DNA of 10,146 bases from Gemmatimonadota bacterium (GCA_947475795.1 CANJOX010000095.1:1-10146), one strand, 5' to 3'. Positions 1 to 7,868 are shown, numbered from the stretch's first letter. A program made the numbers and translations. The notes: a model not told the origin generated them from the letters alone.

Positions 1-818
1 CCGTTGGCGAAGCGGTCGCTGGCCCGCTTACGGAGGCACCGATCGATGACGGCGGCGAGGGCTGCCGGCACCGCTGGCGCCACCGATCGGAGCGACGGTG
101 GCTCCTTGGTGGCGTGTGCCACCAGAATCGCCTGCGGCGCCGATCCTTCGAATGGCAGCCGTCCGCTGAGCGCGAGGAAGCCGATGCACCCCAGCGCGTA
201 CAGGTCGCTGCGGCCATCGAGGGATTCGCCGCTGGCCTGTTCGGGACTCATGAAATGGACGGTGCCCAGCACGTACCCGTCCTGCGTGAGCGCCGGATTG
301 AAGTCCGATCGAGCGATGCCGAAGTCGGTCACGACCGACCGGCCGCTGCCGCGCTCGAGCAGAATGTTGTCGGGCTTCACATCCCGGTGCACGATGCCGC
401 GGGCGTGCGCGTAAGCGAGGGCCCAGGCGGTTTCGCGCAGCACCCGGACCACATCGGCGGCGGGGAGGGCGCCGCGGTCGCGGATGCGCTCACCCAACGT
501 CTCGCCTTCCACGAAGCCCATCGCGAAAAAGGCGAAGCCGTTGATCTCGTCGGCCCGGTACACCGGCACGATGTTCGGATGCGACAGCTGCGCCGCCATG
601 CGCGCTTCCCGCAGAAAGCGCTCCTTCGTCTCCCCGTGTTCGGCCAGTTGCGGCGGCAGCACCTTGAGGGCGACCAGCCGGTCGAGGCGTTCGTCGCGGG
701 CTAGCAGCACGATGCCCATGCCGCCACGGCCAAGCTCACGTTGAATTTCGTACTGGCCGCGCAGGGCGGATCGGACCGGGGCGATATCGCCGGGGGCGGA
801 ATCAGCGTGCTGTGACAT
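1..818 (-). CDS. Serine/threonine protein kinase, N-terminal part (3' end outside window)
   Basis: This is a Hanks-type protein kinase that phosphorylates Ser/Thr on target proteins; the target is unknown. Translating the minus strand from the ATG at 818 gives a catalytic domain in the right order. It has a glycine loop (GRGGMG, residues 30-35), VALK with the ATP-binding lysine K52, the alpha-C glutamate around E71, the HRDVKPDN catalytic loop (144-151), DFG (165-167) and an SPE motif replacing APE (191-193). HRD makes it an RD kinase, usually controlled by activation-loop phosphorylation. About 272 codons are present and end near the close of the kinase domain, so any membrane segment or sensor domain lies outside the window. 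No Shine-Dalgarno sequence precedes the ATG. A TACTTT box at 831-826 lies only 7 bases upstream, so a leaderless message is possible but weakly supported. The kinase assignment is secure; the biological role is unknown. Confidence 0.95.
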   Translation of the reverse strand, partial: MSQHADSAPGDIAPVRSALRGQYEIQRELGRGGMGIVLLARDERLDRLVALKVLPPQLAEHGETKERFLREARMAAQLSHPNIVPVYRADEINGFAFFAMGFVEGETLGERIRDRGALPAADVVRVLRETAWALAYAHARGIVHRDVKPDNILLERGSGRSVVTDFGIARSDFNPALTQDGYVLGTVHFMSPEQASGESLDGRSDLYALGCIGFLALSGRLPFEGSAPQAILVAHATKEPPSLRSVAPAVPAALAAVIDRCLRKRASDRFAN

Positions 819-876
819 GTGCGGGAAAGTACGTGCGCGCACTCGCTTCGGTTCCACTCTCGACATCGGGCCAACG

Positions 877-916
877 AAAACGGGGTGGCCGCACTGTTTG
901 CGCGACCCCCCCGTTT
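877..916 (-). terminator. Intrinsic terminator downstream of the first met-zincin gene
   Basis: Read on the minus strand, AAACGGGG (916-909) pairs with CCCCGTTT (885-878). After one G/A mismatch, GGTCGC (907-902) pairs with GCGGCC (892-887) through one T-G wobble, around a 9-base loop. The 3' arm runs straight into TTTT (880-877). It begins 27 bases after the stop codon of the met-zincin gene and lies upstream of the kinase ATG. It should separate the two same-strand genes transcriptionally. The T tract is short, so efficiency is uncertain. Confidence 0.6.
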
Positions 917-942
917 CCCTTCCCGACGTTCCAGATCCCGAA

Positions 943-3522
943 CTACTTGTCCGTATCCAGCATCGTCTTGATCTGGTCCCGCGCGTCCTGCAGATGCGCG
1001 CGGGTGGTTCGATCACCGGCCCGGCCCACGGCCGCCGCGAGCTCGCGGTCGAGCGTGCGCATCTCGTCCTTGAGCAGCGGACGGAAGTCGCGCGTGTTCA
1101 CGACGGCCTGTCCGAACAGCGCCGCCAGAGCGGCGTCCTGCGCGTTCGGGGCCGGCGGCTTGATCTTGCTGGCCATCGCCTCGAGGTACGTGGTCTGCAG
1201 ACGGCGACGATACGCATCGATCGGTGCGCCGCTGTAGATCTCGCGCCAGAGTCCCTTGCGCAGGTCGGTGAGCATTTCACCCAGCGTGTACACCGCGCGC
1301 TTATCGGTCGCGATGGCTTCGTACTCGACCATGCGCTGCAGCTTGGCGTTCTGCACCAGCGACGACAGCGTGCGCGTCTGCGCGCCGCTCACGCGGTTCA
1401 GATTGCCGTCGGACTCGATCTTGGCGAGGATGTCCGGCTTGATCATCGCGGTCGGCGTGGTGAACACCTCGTCGTTCAGGAACTGCACGGCTTCCTTCTG
1501 ACGGGCGCGTGGCACCATGGTCCACACCGGTCCGCTCTGGCTGACCGCCTTCTCCTGCTTGTCGAGGCCACCGACCACGCGCGTCACGTGCTGGGCCTCG
1601 GTGGCCCACTGGCCGAGGACGCCGGCATACGTGGCGCGCAGCAGCGAGTAGTCGGCCGTCTTGTCGGTGGTCGACGCCGGCACCACGAGGTCCACGATGC
1701 GGCGCAGGTTCTTGAAGCCGAGGCGCGTGGACTTCACGGCATCGGCATCACCGATCGCTTCCGACTGTTCGCCGGGATCGACCTGCCCACCGCCGAAGCG
1801 GTACCAGGGCACCGTGTCCTGCATGCGGGCCCACGCGTCGAGCGTGGTCTTCTCGTCTTCCGGACGCTTCGCGGACGGGATGGGCGTGTATCCCCACTTC
1901 ACGGCGAACACGTCGTACGGGCCAACCTTCGGCACGAGATCGCCCAGCGGGATCCCGTCTTCCGGTTGCGCGACGTAGTTGAAGCGCGCGTAGTCCATGA
2001 TCGACGGCGAGTGTCCCATCTTCGCGACCCACGTCTTGCTGCGGACGGAGTCCACGGGGTACATCGAGCTGCCCTTCATGTTGTGCGGGAAGCCGAGCGT
2101 GTGGCCGACTTCGTGCGCCGCTACGAACTGCACGAGGCGTCCCATGAGCGAATCGGGGAACGGGAACGTCTGCGCGCGCTTGTCGAGATGGCCCACCTGC
2201 GAGAAGTACCACTCACGCTGGAGGTCCATGATGTTGTGGTACATCTGCACGTCGGCGTCGATGATTTCGCCCGAGCGCGGATCGGTGGTGCTGGGTCCGA
2301 CGGCGTTGGCCACCGGGGACGGCAGCCAGCGCACCATCGCCACCGACGCATCTTCGCCGGAGAAGTCGGGATCGCTGGGCGCGACACCGGCCACGATGCC
2401 CTTGGCGAAGCCCGCCTGTTCGAAGGCACCCTGCCATTCTTCGATGCCGGCCTTGATCCACGGCTTCAGCCAATCGGGCGTGGCCGGATCCACGTAGTAC
2501 GTGATGGGCTTCTTGGGCACGCAAAGATTGCCCACCTTCTGATCGGAGCACTCGAGGCGCCAGCGCGCGATGTAGCGGCGCGGGAGCACGCGCTGCTCGG
2601 CCGAGCCGAAATCAGTCTTGGTTTCGCCGAAGAAGCCGACGCGCGCGTCCATGAGGCGCGGCATCATCGGCACGTCGGGGAGGCGCACGATCGAGAAGGT
2701 GTACGCCTCCGTGGTGGCCTGCGCGCCGCCGATGTTGAGCCCCGGGATGGCGATGCCACCACCGCCGCCCTGCGGCGTGAAGGTCTGCGTGGCGGTCACG
2801 TTCACGTTCCGCGTGAACGCCGCGAACTTTTCGATGTACGAGCGCGAGGCATCGACCGCGGCGCGCCGTCCGCCGGCCGCGAACTCCTGCACACCGCCGG
2901 TGAACATCCGCGTCACTTCCACCACGGCCGCGCTGTCCTTGCCGTAGGCTTCCACGTTGAGGGCGGCGATGATCGGATAGAACTCGATCAACGACATCGC
3001 CCGGCGCGTGGAGAGCGTGCTGTCGGTCGCGACGTTGTTGAAGTTGATGTCGCGCACGAGAATGCGGTTGTCGCGGCGCTCGAAGCGGATCACGCGGTCG
3101 GGACCGAGCGTGCCGTTGATGCCGATCCCGGCCGGCGTGCCGGCGAGGACGGTCGTAATGACGAAATCCTTGCCGACTTCGGCGGCGGGAATTTCGAAAT
3201 AGAGGCGCGACCCCACCTGGTGCACGCCGAAGACGCCGGTCTTGGATTTGGCGCGCGGCGTGATGACGGTGGCGTACGGGCGGGGGTTGGGATCACCCCC
3301 CGGTGCACCGCCCAGGGCGCCGGCGAGGCCGGGGATGTTGGGCAACCCCCCCGCGGGGGGCTGTCCCGGCGTCGGCTGGCCCGCCGTCGGGGTGCCATTC
3401 GGGGCGCCGGCGGGGGCGCCAGGGCGGGAGGCGGGGGTCGGGGCGGCCGCCGGCTTTTTCGCCGGCTGGCAGGCCGCGAGCGCCAGCACTGCCGCGGCCA
3501 GCGGGAGTGAGCGGAATTCCAT
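943..3522 (-). CDS. Zinc-dependent met-zincin lipoprotein (DUF5118/DUF5117/DUF4953 type)
   Basis: This is a predicted envelope-anchored zinc endopeptidase of 859 aa; its substrate is unknown. I chose the ATG at 3522 over the upstream one at 3558 because it starts directly with a lipoprotein signal: a short basic stretch, a hydrophobic core, and LAAC with lipidated Cys18. Gln at +2 would favour outer-membrane sorting. An Ala/Pro/Gly-rich linker follows to about residue 75. Next come a DUF5118-like segment (YATVITPR, VGSRLYFEIP) and a DUF5117-like region. The catalytic domain carries HEVGHTLGFPH: zinc ligands H470, H474 and H480, and catalytic E471. A Met-turn SIMDY (M509) lies 29 residues on, as in met-zincins. 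All catalytic residues are intact and the length is usual for the family. It is a paralogue of the gene at 5109-7709. No Shine-Dalgarno is visible; the leader is pyrimidine-rich. Family assignment is firm; function is inferred. Confidence 0.93.
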   Translation of the reverse strand: MEFRSLPLAAAVLALAACQPAKKPAAAPTPASRPGAPAGAPNGTPTAGQPTPGQPPAGGLPNIPGLAGALGGAPGGDPNPRPYATVITPRAKSKTGVFGVHQVGSRLYFEIPAAEVGKDFVITTVLAGTPAGIGINGTLGPDRVIRFERRDNRILVRDINFNNVATDSTLSTRRAMSLIEFYPIIAALNVEAYGKDSAAVVEVTRMFTGGVQEFAAGGRRAAVDASRSYIEKFAAFTRNVNVTATQTFTPQGGGGGIAIPGLNIGGAQATTEAYTFSIVRLPDVPMMPRLMDARVGFFGETKTDFGSAEQRVLPRRYIARWRLECSDQKVGNLCVPKKPITYYVDPATPDWLKPWIKAGIEEWQGAFEQAGFAKGIVAGVAPSDPDFSGEDASVAMVRWLPSPVANAVGPSTTDPRSGEIIDADVQMYHNIMDLQREWYFSQVGHLDKRAQTFPFPDSLMGRLVQFVAAHEVGHTLGFPHNMKGSSMYPVDSVRSKTWVAKMGHSPSIMDYARFNYVAQPEDGIPLGDLVPKVGPYDVFAVKWGYTPIPSAKRPEDEKTTLDAWARMQDTVPWYRFGGGQVDPGEQSEAIGDADAVKSTRLGFKNLRRIVDLVVPASTTDKTADYSLLRATYAGVLGQWATEAQHVTRVVGGLDKQEKAVSQSGPVWTMVPRARQKEAVQFLNDEVFTTPTAMIKPDILAKIESDGNLNRVSGAQTRTLSSLVQNAKLQRMVEYEAIATDKRAVYTLGEMLTDLRKGLWREIYSGAPIDAYRRRLQTTYLEAMASKIKPPAPNAQDAALAALFGQAVVNTRDFRPLLKDEMRTLDRELAAAVGRAGDRTTRAHLQDARDQIKTMLDTDK

Positions 3523-3576
3523 TGCGCGGAGGGAAGGAAGAAAACACCGCCACCCCAAGTGGATGCGGCATACCGG

Positions 3577-3606
3577 AGTCTACCGCCACGACCGCCTTGG
3601 GGACAA
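3577..3606 (-). promoter_or_regulatory. Candidate sigma70-like promoter for the first met-zincin
   Basis: On the minus strand TTGTCC (3606-3601) and TAGACT (3582-3577) are separated by 18 bases. Transcription would start near 3570, giving a leader of about 48 bases before the ATG at 3522. It is the best match I found in the 3523-3750 divergent region. Both boxes deviate from consensus and such matches occur by chance, so this is a candidate only. Confidence 0.35.
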
Positions 3607-3639
3607 TTGGTGCCGGTTCCCTCACTGCACCGGCCCTGC

Positions 3640-3664
3640 CGTCACGGTGGCGGCCGGTGTGACG
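3640..3664. promoter_or_regulatory. Weak dyad in the divergent intergenic region
   Basis: CGTCAC (3640-3645) and GTGACG (3659-3664) form perfect 6-base inverted arms with a centre-to-centre distance of about 19 bases. This lies between the divergent met-zincin and carbonic-anhydrase-like genes and could be an operator. Arms this short arise easily by chance in GC-rich DNA. No convincing promoter for the plus-strand gene was found in 3523-3750. Confidence 0.15.
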
Positions 3665-3750
3665 CCCGGGGCTTCAGCTTTGCCGGGGCGGGACGACATT
3701 CGCCTCTGCCGACGCCGGCTAGGTCCTGCTTGCTCGCTTCGTCTCCGTCC

Positions 3751-5043
3751 ATGTTTCCCACCACGTTGATCGCCGCCGTTCTCGCCGGCGCCACGCCGTT
3801 GCTCCTCGCGGCCCAGCACCCCACGCTCGCCGCGTCGGGTCCGACCCACGTCCCTGCCGTCGCCGTCGCGCCACATGCGCCCGCTGCGCCCGGGTCCACC
3901 CCGACGGGCTCGAGCTCCTGCACCGCCCTCACGCATCTGGAGTCACGCGGCTCGGTCTTTCCGGAAACGGCCGGCCCTGGCTCGGCGTCGTATGTCGATC
4001 CAACCGTGCATCGTGAACATGCCGAGCGCGTGATGATCGGCTGTCGCTCGTTCGTCGCCCCGTTCGCGTCCCTCGACGGGACGATGGGACCGATCGCGAT
4101 CGGCGACGACAGCAACGTGCAGGACAACGTGGTGCTCACGGGCAAGCTGGTCGTGATCGGCGATCACGTGAGCATCGCGCACGGGGCGACGATTGTCGGG
4201 CCGGCCACCGTCGGCGCGCCGAAGGGGCTGCCGGCATTCGTCGGGTTCAACTCGGTGATCGACGGCGCCACGGTGGAGCCGGATGCGATGGTGACCCACC
4301 TGGTGAAGGTGTCACCCGGGATCGTGATCCACTCGGGCATGAAGGTGCTGCCGGGCAAGTGGATCCGCACGCAGGACGAGGCCGACAACGAAGCGCTTGG
4401 CAAGGTGGTCAAGGTGACCGATGCCGATCGCGCGTTCATGCACGGCGTGCTCCATGTGAACGGATCGTTCGCGGCCGGCTACGCCGAGCTGGCGCAGATC
4501 TCGCCCGCGCAGCTGCTGGGCACCGGCCGCGACCCGGGTCATTCCGACTTCAACCACGACGCCGACATGCCGTCGTTTGCCGGCAGCGCCGAGGCGCATC
4601 CGGAAGTGTCGTTCCGCGTGATCGGCGGCGTGCGCATGGATGACCCGCTCAGCGCGCTGCTGGCGAAGATGGGCCGCGACGTGTCCATCCGCGCCGACGA
4701 GGGTGAGCACTTCCACTTCGGCATCATTGGTCAGCTCCAGGATCGCGTGACCTTTCATGCGCTCGAGCACAGCGATCTCGACATCGGCAACGGCGATCAG
4801 TTCGGCTATCACGTGGTGGTGCACGGCGGGGCGGACGACGCGAGCCTCCCGCACGAGGTCACGAAGATCGCCGACAACGTGACGGTGAAGGACTGGGCGG
4901 TGGTGTTCCGCTCCAAGATCGGCGCGGGTGTGACGATCGGGGTGCGCTCGTATGTCGACGGCTGTCACCTGACGGCCGGCACGGTGGTGCCGGACCGCAC
5001 GATCATGATCAAGGACAAGGTCGTCGGGATCGTGGAGTGGTGA
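3751..5043 (+). CDS. Secreted two-domain gamma-class carbonic anhydrase homologue
   Basis: This 430-aa protein has two left-handed beta-helix domains of the gamma carbonic anhydrase type (CO2/bicarbonate interconversion, if active). Residues 1 to about 28 resemble an export signal but lack a basic n-region. A low-complexity Ala/Pro stretch follows. Domain 1 (about 75-250) includes SNVQDNVVL, IAHGATI, VGFNSVIDGA and a Cam-like tail helix (VNGSFAAGY). Domain 2 (about 295-430) includes SIRADEG, QDRVTFHALE, VVHGG and AVVFRSKIG. Against archaeal Cam, domain 1 keeps the His117 type (H144) but has T130 and V149 at the His81 and His122 positions. Domain 2 keeps R314, D316, E317, Q330, H336 (His81), E339 (Glu84) and H358 (His122), but has Y353 at His117. 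A composite zinc site is therefore possible. Typical gamma-CAs have one such domain. The start is uncertain: no Shine-Dalgarno, and an in-frame TTG lies at 3730. The fold is confident; activity is inference. Confidence 0.9.
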   Translation: MFPTTLIAAVLAGATPLLLAAQHPTLAASGPTHVPAVAVAPHAPAAPGSTPTGSSSCTALTHLESRGSVFPETAGPGSASYVDPTVHREHAERVMIGCRSFVAPFASLDGTMGPIAIGDDSNVQDNVVLTGKLVVIGDHVSIAHGATIVGPATVGAPKGLPAFVGFNSVIDGATVEPDAMVTHLVKVSPGIVIHSGMKVLPGKWIRTQDEADNEALGKVVKVTDADRAFMHGVLHVNGSFAAGYAELAQISPAQLLGTGRDPGHSDFNHDADMPSFAGSAEAHPEVSFRVIGGVRMDDPLSALLAKMGRDVSIRADEGEHFHFGIIGQLQDRVTFHALEHSDLDIGNGDQFGYHVVVHGGADDASLPHEVTKIADNVTVKDWAVVFRSKIGAGVTIGVRSYVDGCHLTAGTVVPDRTIMIKDKVVGIVEW

Positions 5044-5049
5044 ATGCAA

Positions 5050-5084
5050 CACGGCGGCGTATCCGTACCGGACACGCCGCCGTG
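5050..5084. terminator. Hairpin between convergent genes, probable bidirectional terminator
   Basis: CACGGCGGCGT (5050-5060) and ACGCCGCCGTG (5074-5084) form an 11-base perfect stem. Inside the loop TCCG (5062-5065) pairs with CGGA (5069-5072), extending the hairpin after one mismatch. It sits 6 bases after the stop of the plus-strand gene and 24 bases beyond the stop of the convergent met-zincin. There is no real T tract on either side, so termination may need a factor or may rely on the very stable stem. Confidence 0.55.
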
Positions 5085-5093
5085 CGGTCGTCA

Positions 5094-5111
5094 TGAACGC
5101 CAGCGCGTTCA
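5094..5111. repeat. Short perfect hairpin overlapping the second met-zincin stop codon
   Basis: TGAACGC (5094-5100) and GCGTTCA (5105-5111) are perfect inverted arms around the tetraloop CAGC. The right arm contains the minus-strand stop codon (5111-5109). Together with the larger hairpin next to it, it could protect the 3' end of the message or help termination. It is short enough that chance is possible. Confidence 0.35.
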
Positions 5112-7709
5112 GTCGTTCGGGTCGAGCATCGCCTTGATCAGGTCACGCGCATCTTCCAGGTGCGCCTTGCTCATGCGATCGGTGGTCTTGCCGATCGCCG
5201 CCGCCAGATCGGCGTCGAGCGCCCGCATTTCACTCTTCAGGATCGGGCGAAAGTCGGCCGTGGTGACCGGGGCCGCCGCACCGCGCGCGCCGGCCGGCGC
5301 CTGCTGCGCCGACGACGCCGCGGGCGGGTTGATCTTGCTCGCCATCGCTTCGAGGTACACGCGCTGCAGACGACGACGGAACGCATCGATCGGGGCGCCG
5401 GTGTCGATTTCCTTCCAGAGGCCGCGGCGGAGATCGGTGAGCATGTCGGCCACCGGATACACGTCGCTCTTGCTCGAGGCCATCGCTTCCAGCTCGATCA
5501 TGCGCGCCAGACGGTCGTTGCTGACCACCGACGCCAGCGAGCGGGCCTGCGCGCCGCCGACGCGGCTCAAGCTGCCGTTCGACTCGATCTTGCGCAGGAT
5601 GCTCTCATCCAGCAGCCACGTGGGCGTGGTGTAGGCGTTGTCGAGCAGGAACTGGAGCGCGTCCTTCTGGCGCTTGGGCTCCACGTTCTGCCACACGACC
5701 CCCTTCTGGCCCACCAGCTTCTCCTGCTTGTACTCGGCGCCGATGATGCGCGCCACGTGGCCCATTTCGGTGGCCCACTGTCCGACCGTGCGGCCGTAGA
5801 TCTCTTCGAGATCGTCGTACGTGGTGCCGTCCTTCCACGCGGTGGCCGACTCCAGGATGACCATGGTGCGCTTGAGGTTCTTCACGCCCAGCGTGGTGGC
5901 CTTCACGGCGTCGGCATCGCCCACGGCTTCCGACTGCTCACCGGGATCGGCACCCTGCGCGCCGCCGTCGTTGGCAAAGCGGTACCAGGGGATCGTGTCC
6001 TGCATCTTCGACCACTTGTCGAGCGTGGCCTTCTCGGCTTCCGGCGTCTTGGCGTTCGGAATCGGCGAGTAGCCCCACATCACGGCGTACTTGTCGTACG
6101 GACCGACCTTGGGAATCAAGTCGTCGAGCGCGATCCCGTCTTCCGGCTGCGCGACGTAGTTGAAGCGCGAGTAGTCCATGAGGGTGGGCGTGTGGCCATT
6201 CTTGGCCACCCACGTCTTCGAGCGCACCGAGTCCACCGGGTACATGGAGCTCGCCTTGAAGTTGTGCGGGAAGCCGAGCGTGTGTCCCACTTCGTGCGCG
6301 GTCACGTATTCGAGCAGGCGACCGGCGAGCGAGTCCGGGAACGGGAACTTGTGCGTGCGCTTGTCGAGATGGCCGACCTGCGTGAAATACCACGAGCGAC
6401 CGAGGTTCATGACGTTGAGATACGTCTGCACGTCGGCGTCGATGATCTCCCCGGTGCGCGGATCCTTGAGCGACGGACCGACGGCGTTTTCGGTGGCCGA
6501 CGGGAGCCAGCGCACCATGGCCACGGTGGCGTCTTCGCCGGAGAAGTCGGGATCGTTGGCCGGTGCTTCGGCGGCCACGATGCCCTTGTAGAAGCCGGCA
6601 GCTTCGAAGGCCACCTGCCAGTCCTCGATGCCCTTCTTGATCCACGGCTTCAACCACGCCGGCGTGGCGGGGTCGAGGTAGTAGGTGATCGGCTTCTTGG
6701 GCACGCACAGATTGCCGACCTTCTTGTCGGAGCATTCGAGGCGCCAGCGCGAGATGTAGCGCTTGGTTTCCACGCGCTGCGTGCCGCCGGAGAAGTCACG
6801 CTGCTGCACGCCGAAGTAGCCGACGCGATCGTCGAGCAGGCGCGGCTGCATGGGGACATCGGGCAGCTTGGCGATCGAGAAGGTGTACTTCTCGGTCGTG
6901 GGTGCCGTGGCGGCCGCCGCCGCACCACCACCGCCACCGGGGCCACCGGGCGCTCCGCCCTGCGGCGTGAAGCTCTGCACGGCGGTGACGTTCACGTTGC
7001 GCGAGTACGCGGCGAACCGATCGATGTACGAGCGCGCGGCGTCGACGGTGGCGCGACGACCGAGCGCGGTGTATTCGGCCACGCCGCCGGTGAACATGCG
7101 CGTGACTTCCACGACGGCCGAGCTGTCGGGGCCATACGCGTCGATGTTGAGCGCGGCGAGAATCTTGGTCACGCCGATCAACTCGGCGGCCATGCGCTGT
7201 GACGACGCGGTGTCGGCGATGATGTCGCGGTAATCGGCTTCGCGCACGAAGAGGCGATTGTCGCGGCGTTCGAAGCGCACGATGTTGTTGCCGCCCTGCG
7301 TGCCACGAATCCCGATTTCGTCGGGCGTGCCGGCGAGCGTGGTGACGATGACGTAGTCCTTGCCGAGTTCCGCGCGCGGAATCTCGAAGTAGAGACGGCT
7401 GCCGACGGAGTGGACCTTGAACACGCCGCTCTTGGTGGTGGCGCGCGGCGTGATGACGGTGGCGTAGGGGCGCGGCTGCGGGTCCTGCGCGCCGTTGGCG
7501 CCGCCCAAGGTGGCGCCACCCTGGGCGCCGGGCTGACCACCGCCCTGGCCGCCACCGCCGGGATTCGGGGCGCCGCCGGGACGGCCGGCGGGGGCAGCGG
7601 CCGGCGCCGGTGCGGGTGCGGGCGCCGGCGTCGGTGCGGGAGCCGGTGTCTTGGCGCAGGCACCGAGCACAAGCCCGGCGGCGGCGATCGACAGAGAGAC
7701 GTGTCGCAT
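5109..7709 (-). CDS. Zinc-dependent met-zincin lipoprotein, paralogue of 943-3522
   Basis: This is a second predicted envelope zinc endopeptidase, 866 aa, substrate unknown. The ATG at 7709 is preferred over the upstream in-frame ATG at 7823 because it starts exactly at a lipoprotein signal with lipobox LGAC (Cys18, Ala at +2). A Pro-Ala repeat and Gly-rich linker follow. DUF5118-like (VGSRLYFEIP) and DUF5117-like segments precede the catalytic domain with HEVGHTLGFPH: zinc ligands H472, H476 and H482, and catalytic E473. The Met-turn TLMDY (M511) also lies 29 residues after the last zinc histidine. Long stretches match the first met-zincin, including the regions around CVPKKPITYY, DPDFSGEDA, SSMYPVDSVRSKTWVAK and the C-terminal helix ending in MLD. 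The linkers, and a Gly/Ala insertion before TEKYTFSI, differ most. It converges with the carbonic-anhydrase-like gene. No Shine-Dalgarno is visible. Everything needed for catalysis is present, so both copies are probably active. Confidence 0.93.
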   Translation of the reverse strand: MRHVSLSIAAAGLVLGACAKTPAPAPTPAPAPAPAPAAAPAGRPGGAPNPGGGGQGGGQPGAQGGATLGGANGAQDPQPRPYATVITPRATTKSGVFKVHSVGSRLYFEIPRAELGKDYVIVTTLAGTPDEIGIRGTQGGNNIVRFERRDNRLFVREADYRDIIADTASSQRMAAELIGVTKILAALNIDAYGPDSSAVVEVTRMFTGGVAEYTALGRRATVDAARSYIDRFAAYSRNVNVTAVQSFTPQGGAPGGPGGGGGAAAAATAPTTEKYTFSIAKLPDVPMQPRLLDDRVGYFGVQQRDFSGGTQRVETKRYISRWRLECSDKKVGNLCVPKKPITYYLDPATPAWLKPWIKKGIEDWQVAFEAAGFYKGIVAAEAPANDPDFSGEDATVAMVRWLPSATENAVGPSLKDPRTGEIIDADVQTYLNVMNLGRSWYFTQVGHLDKRTHKFPFPDSLAGRLLEYVTAHEVGHTLGFPHNFKASSMYPVDSVRSKTWVAKNGHTPTLMDYSRFNYVAQPEDGIALDDLIPKVGPYDKYAVMWGYSPIPNAKTPEAEKATLDKWSKMQDTIPWYRFANDGGAQGADPGEQSEAVGDADAVKATTLGVKNLKRTMVILESATAWKDGTTYDDLEEIYGRTVGQWATEMGHVARIIGAEYKQEKLVGQKGVVWQNVEPKRQKDALQFLLDNAYTTPTWLLDESILRKIESNGSLSRVGGAQARSLASVVSNDRLARMIELEAMASSKSDVYPVADMLTDLRRGLWKEIDTGAPIDAFRRRLQRVYLEAMASKINPPAASSAQQAPAGARGAAAPVTTADFRPILKSEMRALDADLAAAIGKTTDRMSKAHLEDARDLIKAMLDPND

Positions 7710-7808
7710 GCGTTCGGTGGTCTGTGGGGGGACGTTGGCCGGGGGCGCGTGGTGGCGCACCGGCAGACACACAGTAACGCGCGGTGGCGGCGGCGTGCTG
7801 ATGGGTGG

Positions 7809-7868
7809 TCCCTGAACGGCCAAAAGCGTAGGGAGCAGGGAGGAGGGTGTCAGGAGGGAGGAGGGAGG
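7809..7868 (+). repeat. G-rich dispersed repeat, copy upstream of the permease
   Basis: TCCCTGAACGG (7809-7819) and, further on, GCAGGGAGGAGGGTGTCAGG (7835-7854) both recur exactly at 9489-9499 and 9528-9547, on the far side of the permease gene. From 7831 to 7868 the plus strand is almost all purine, with repeated GGG runs spaced 3 to 8 bases apart, so it could form a G-quadruplex. It lies between the divergent met-zincin and permease genes. It may be a fragment of an intergenic repeat family. Confidence 0.6.

Noticed and set aside
817..3510. 897-codon plus-strand ORF opposite the first met-zincin
   Set aside because: Its Arg/His/Gly-rich product matches no domain. The opposite strand has an intact lipobox, zinc site and Met-turn. 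Long antisense frames are expected with this GC-rich codon bias.
3523..3558. Upstream ATG starts for both met-zincins (3558 and 7823)
   Set aside because: They would add residues ahead of the signal peptide (a 38-residue Pro-rich stretch in the second) and bury the lipoprotein signal. The downstream ATGs place the lipobox cysteine at residue 18 in both.
4312..5094. 260-codon minus-strand ORF opposite the gamma-CA homologue
   Set aside because: It is a His/Val/Arg-rich shadow. The plus strand carries hexapeptide-repeat domains that align with Cam.
5160..7202. 680-codon plus-strand ORF opposite the second met-zincin
   Set aside because: It shows the same Arg/His-rich antisense composition and simply mirrors the real minus-strand protease. 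It has no independent motif.
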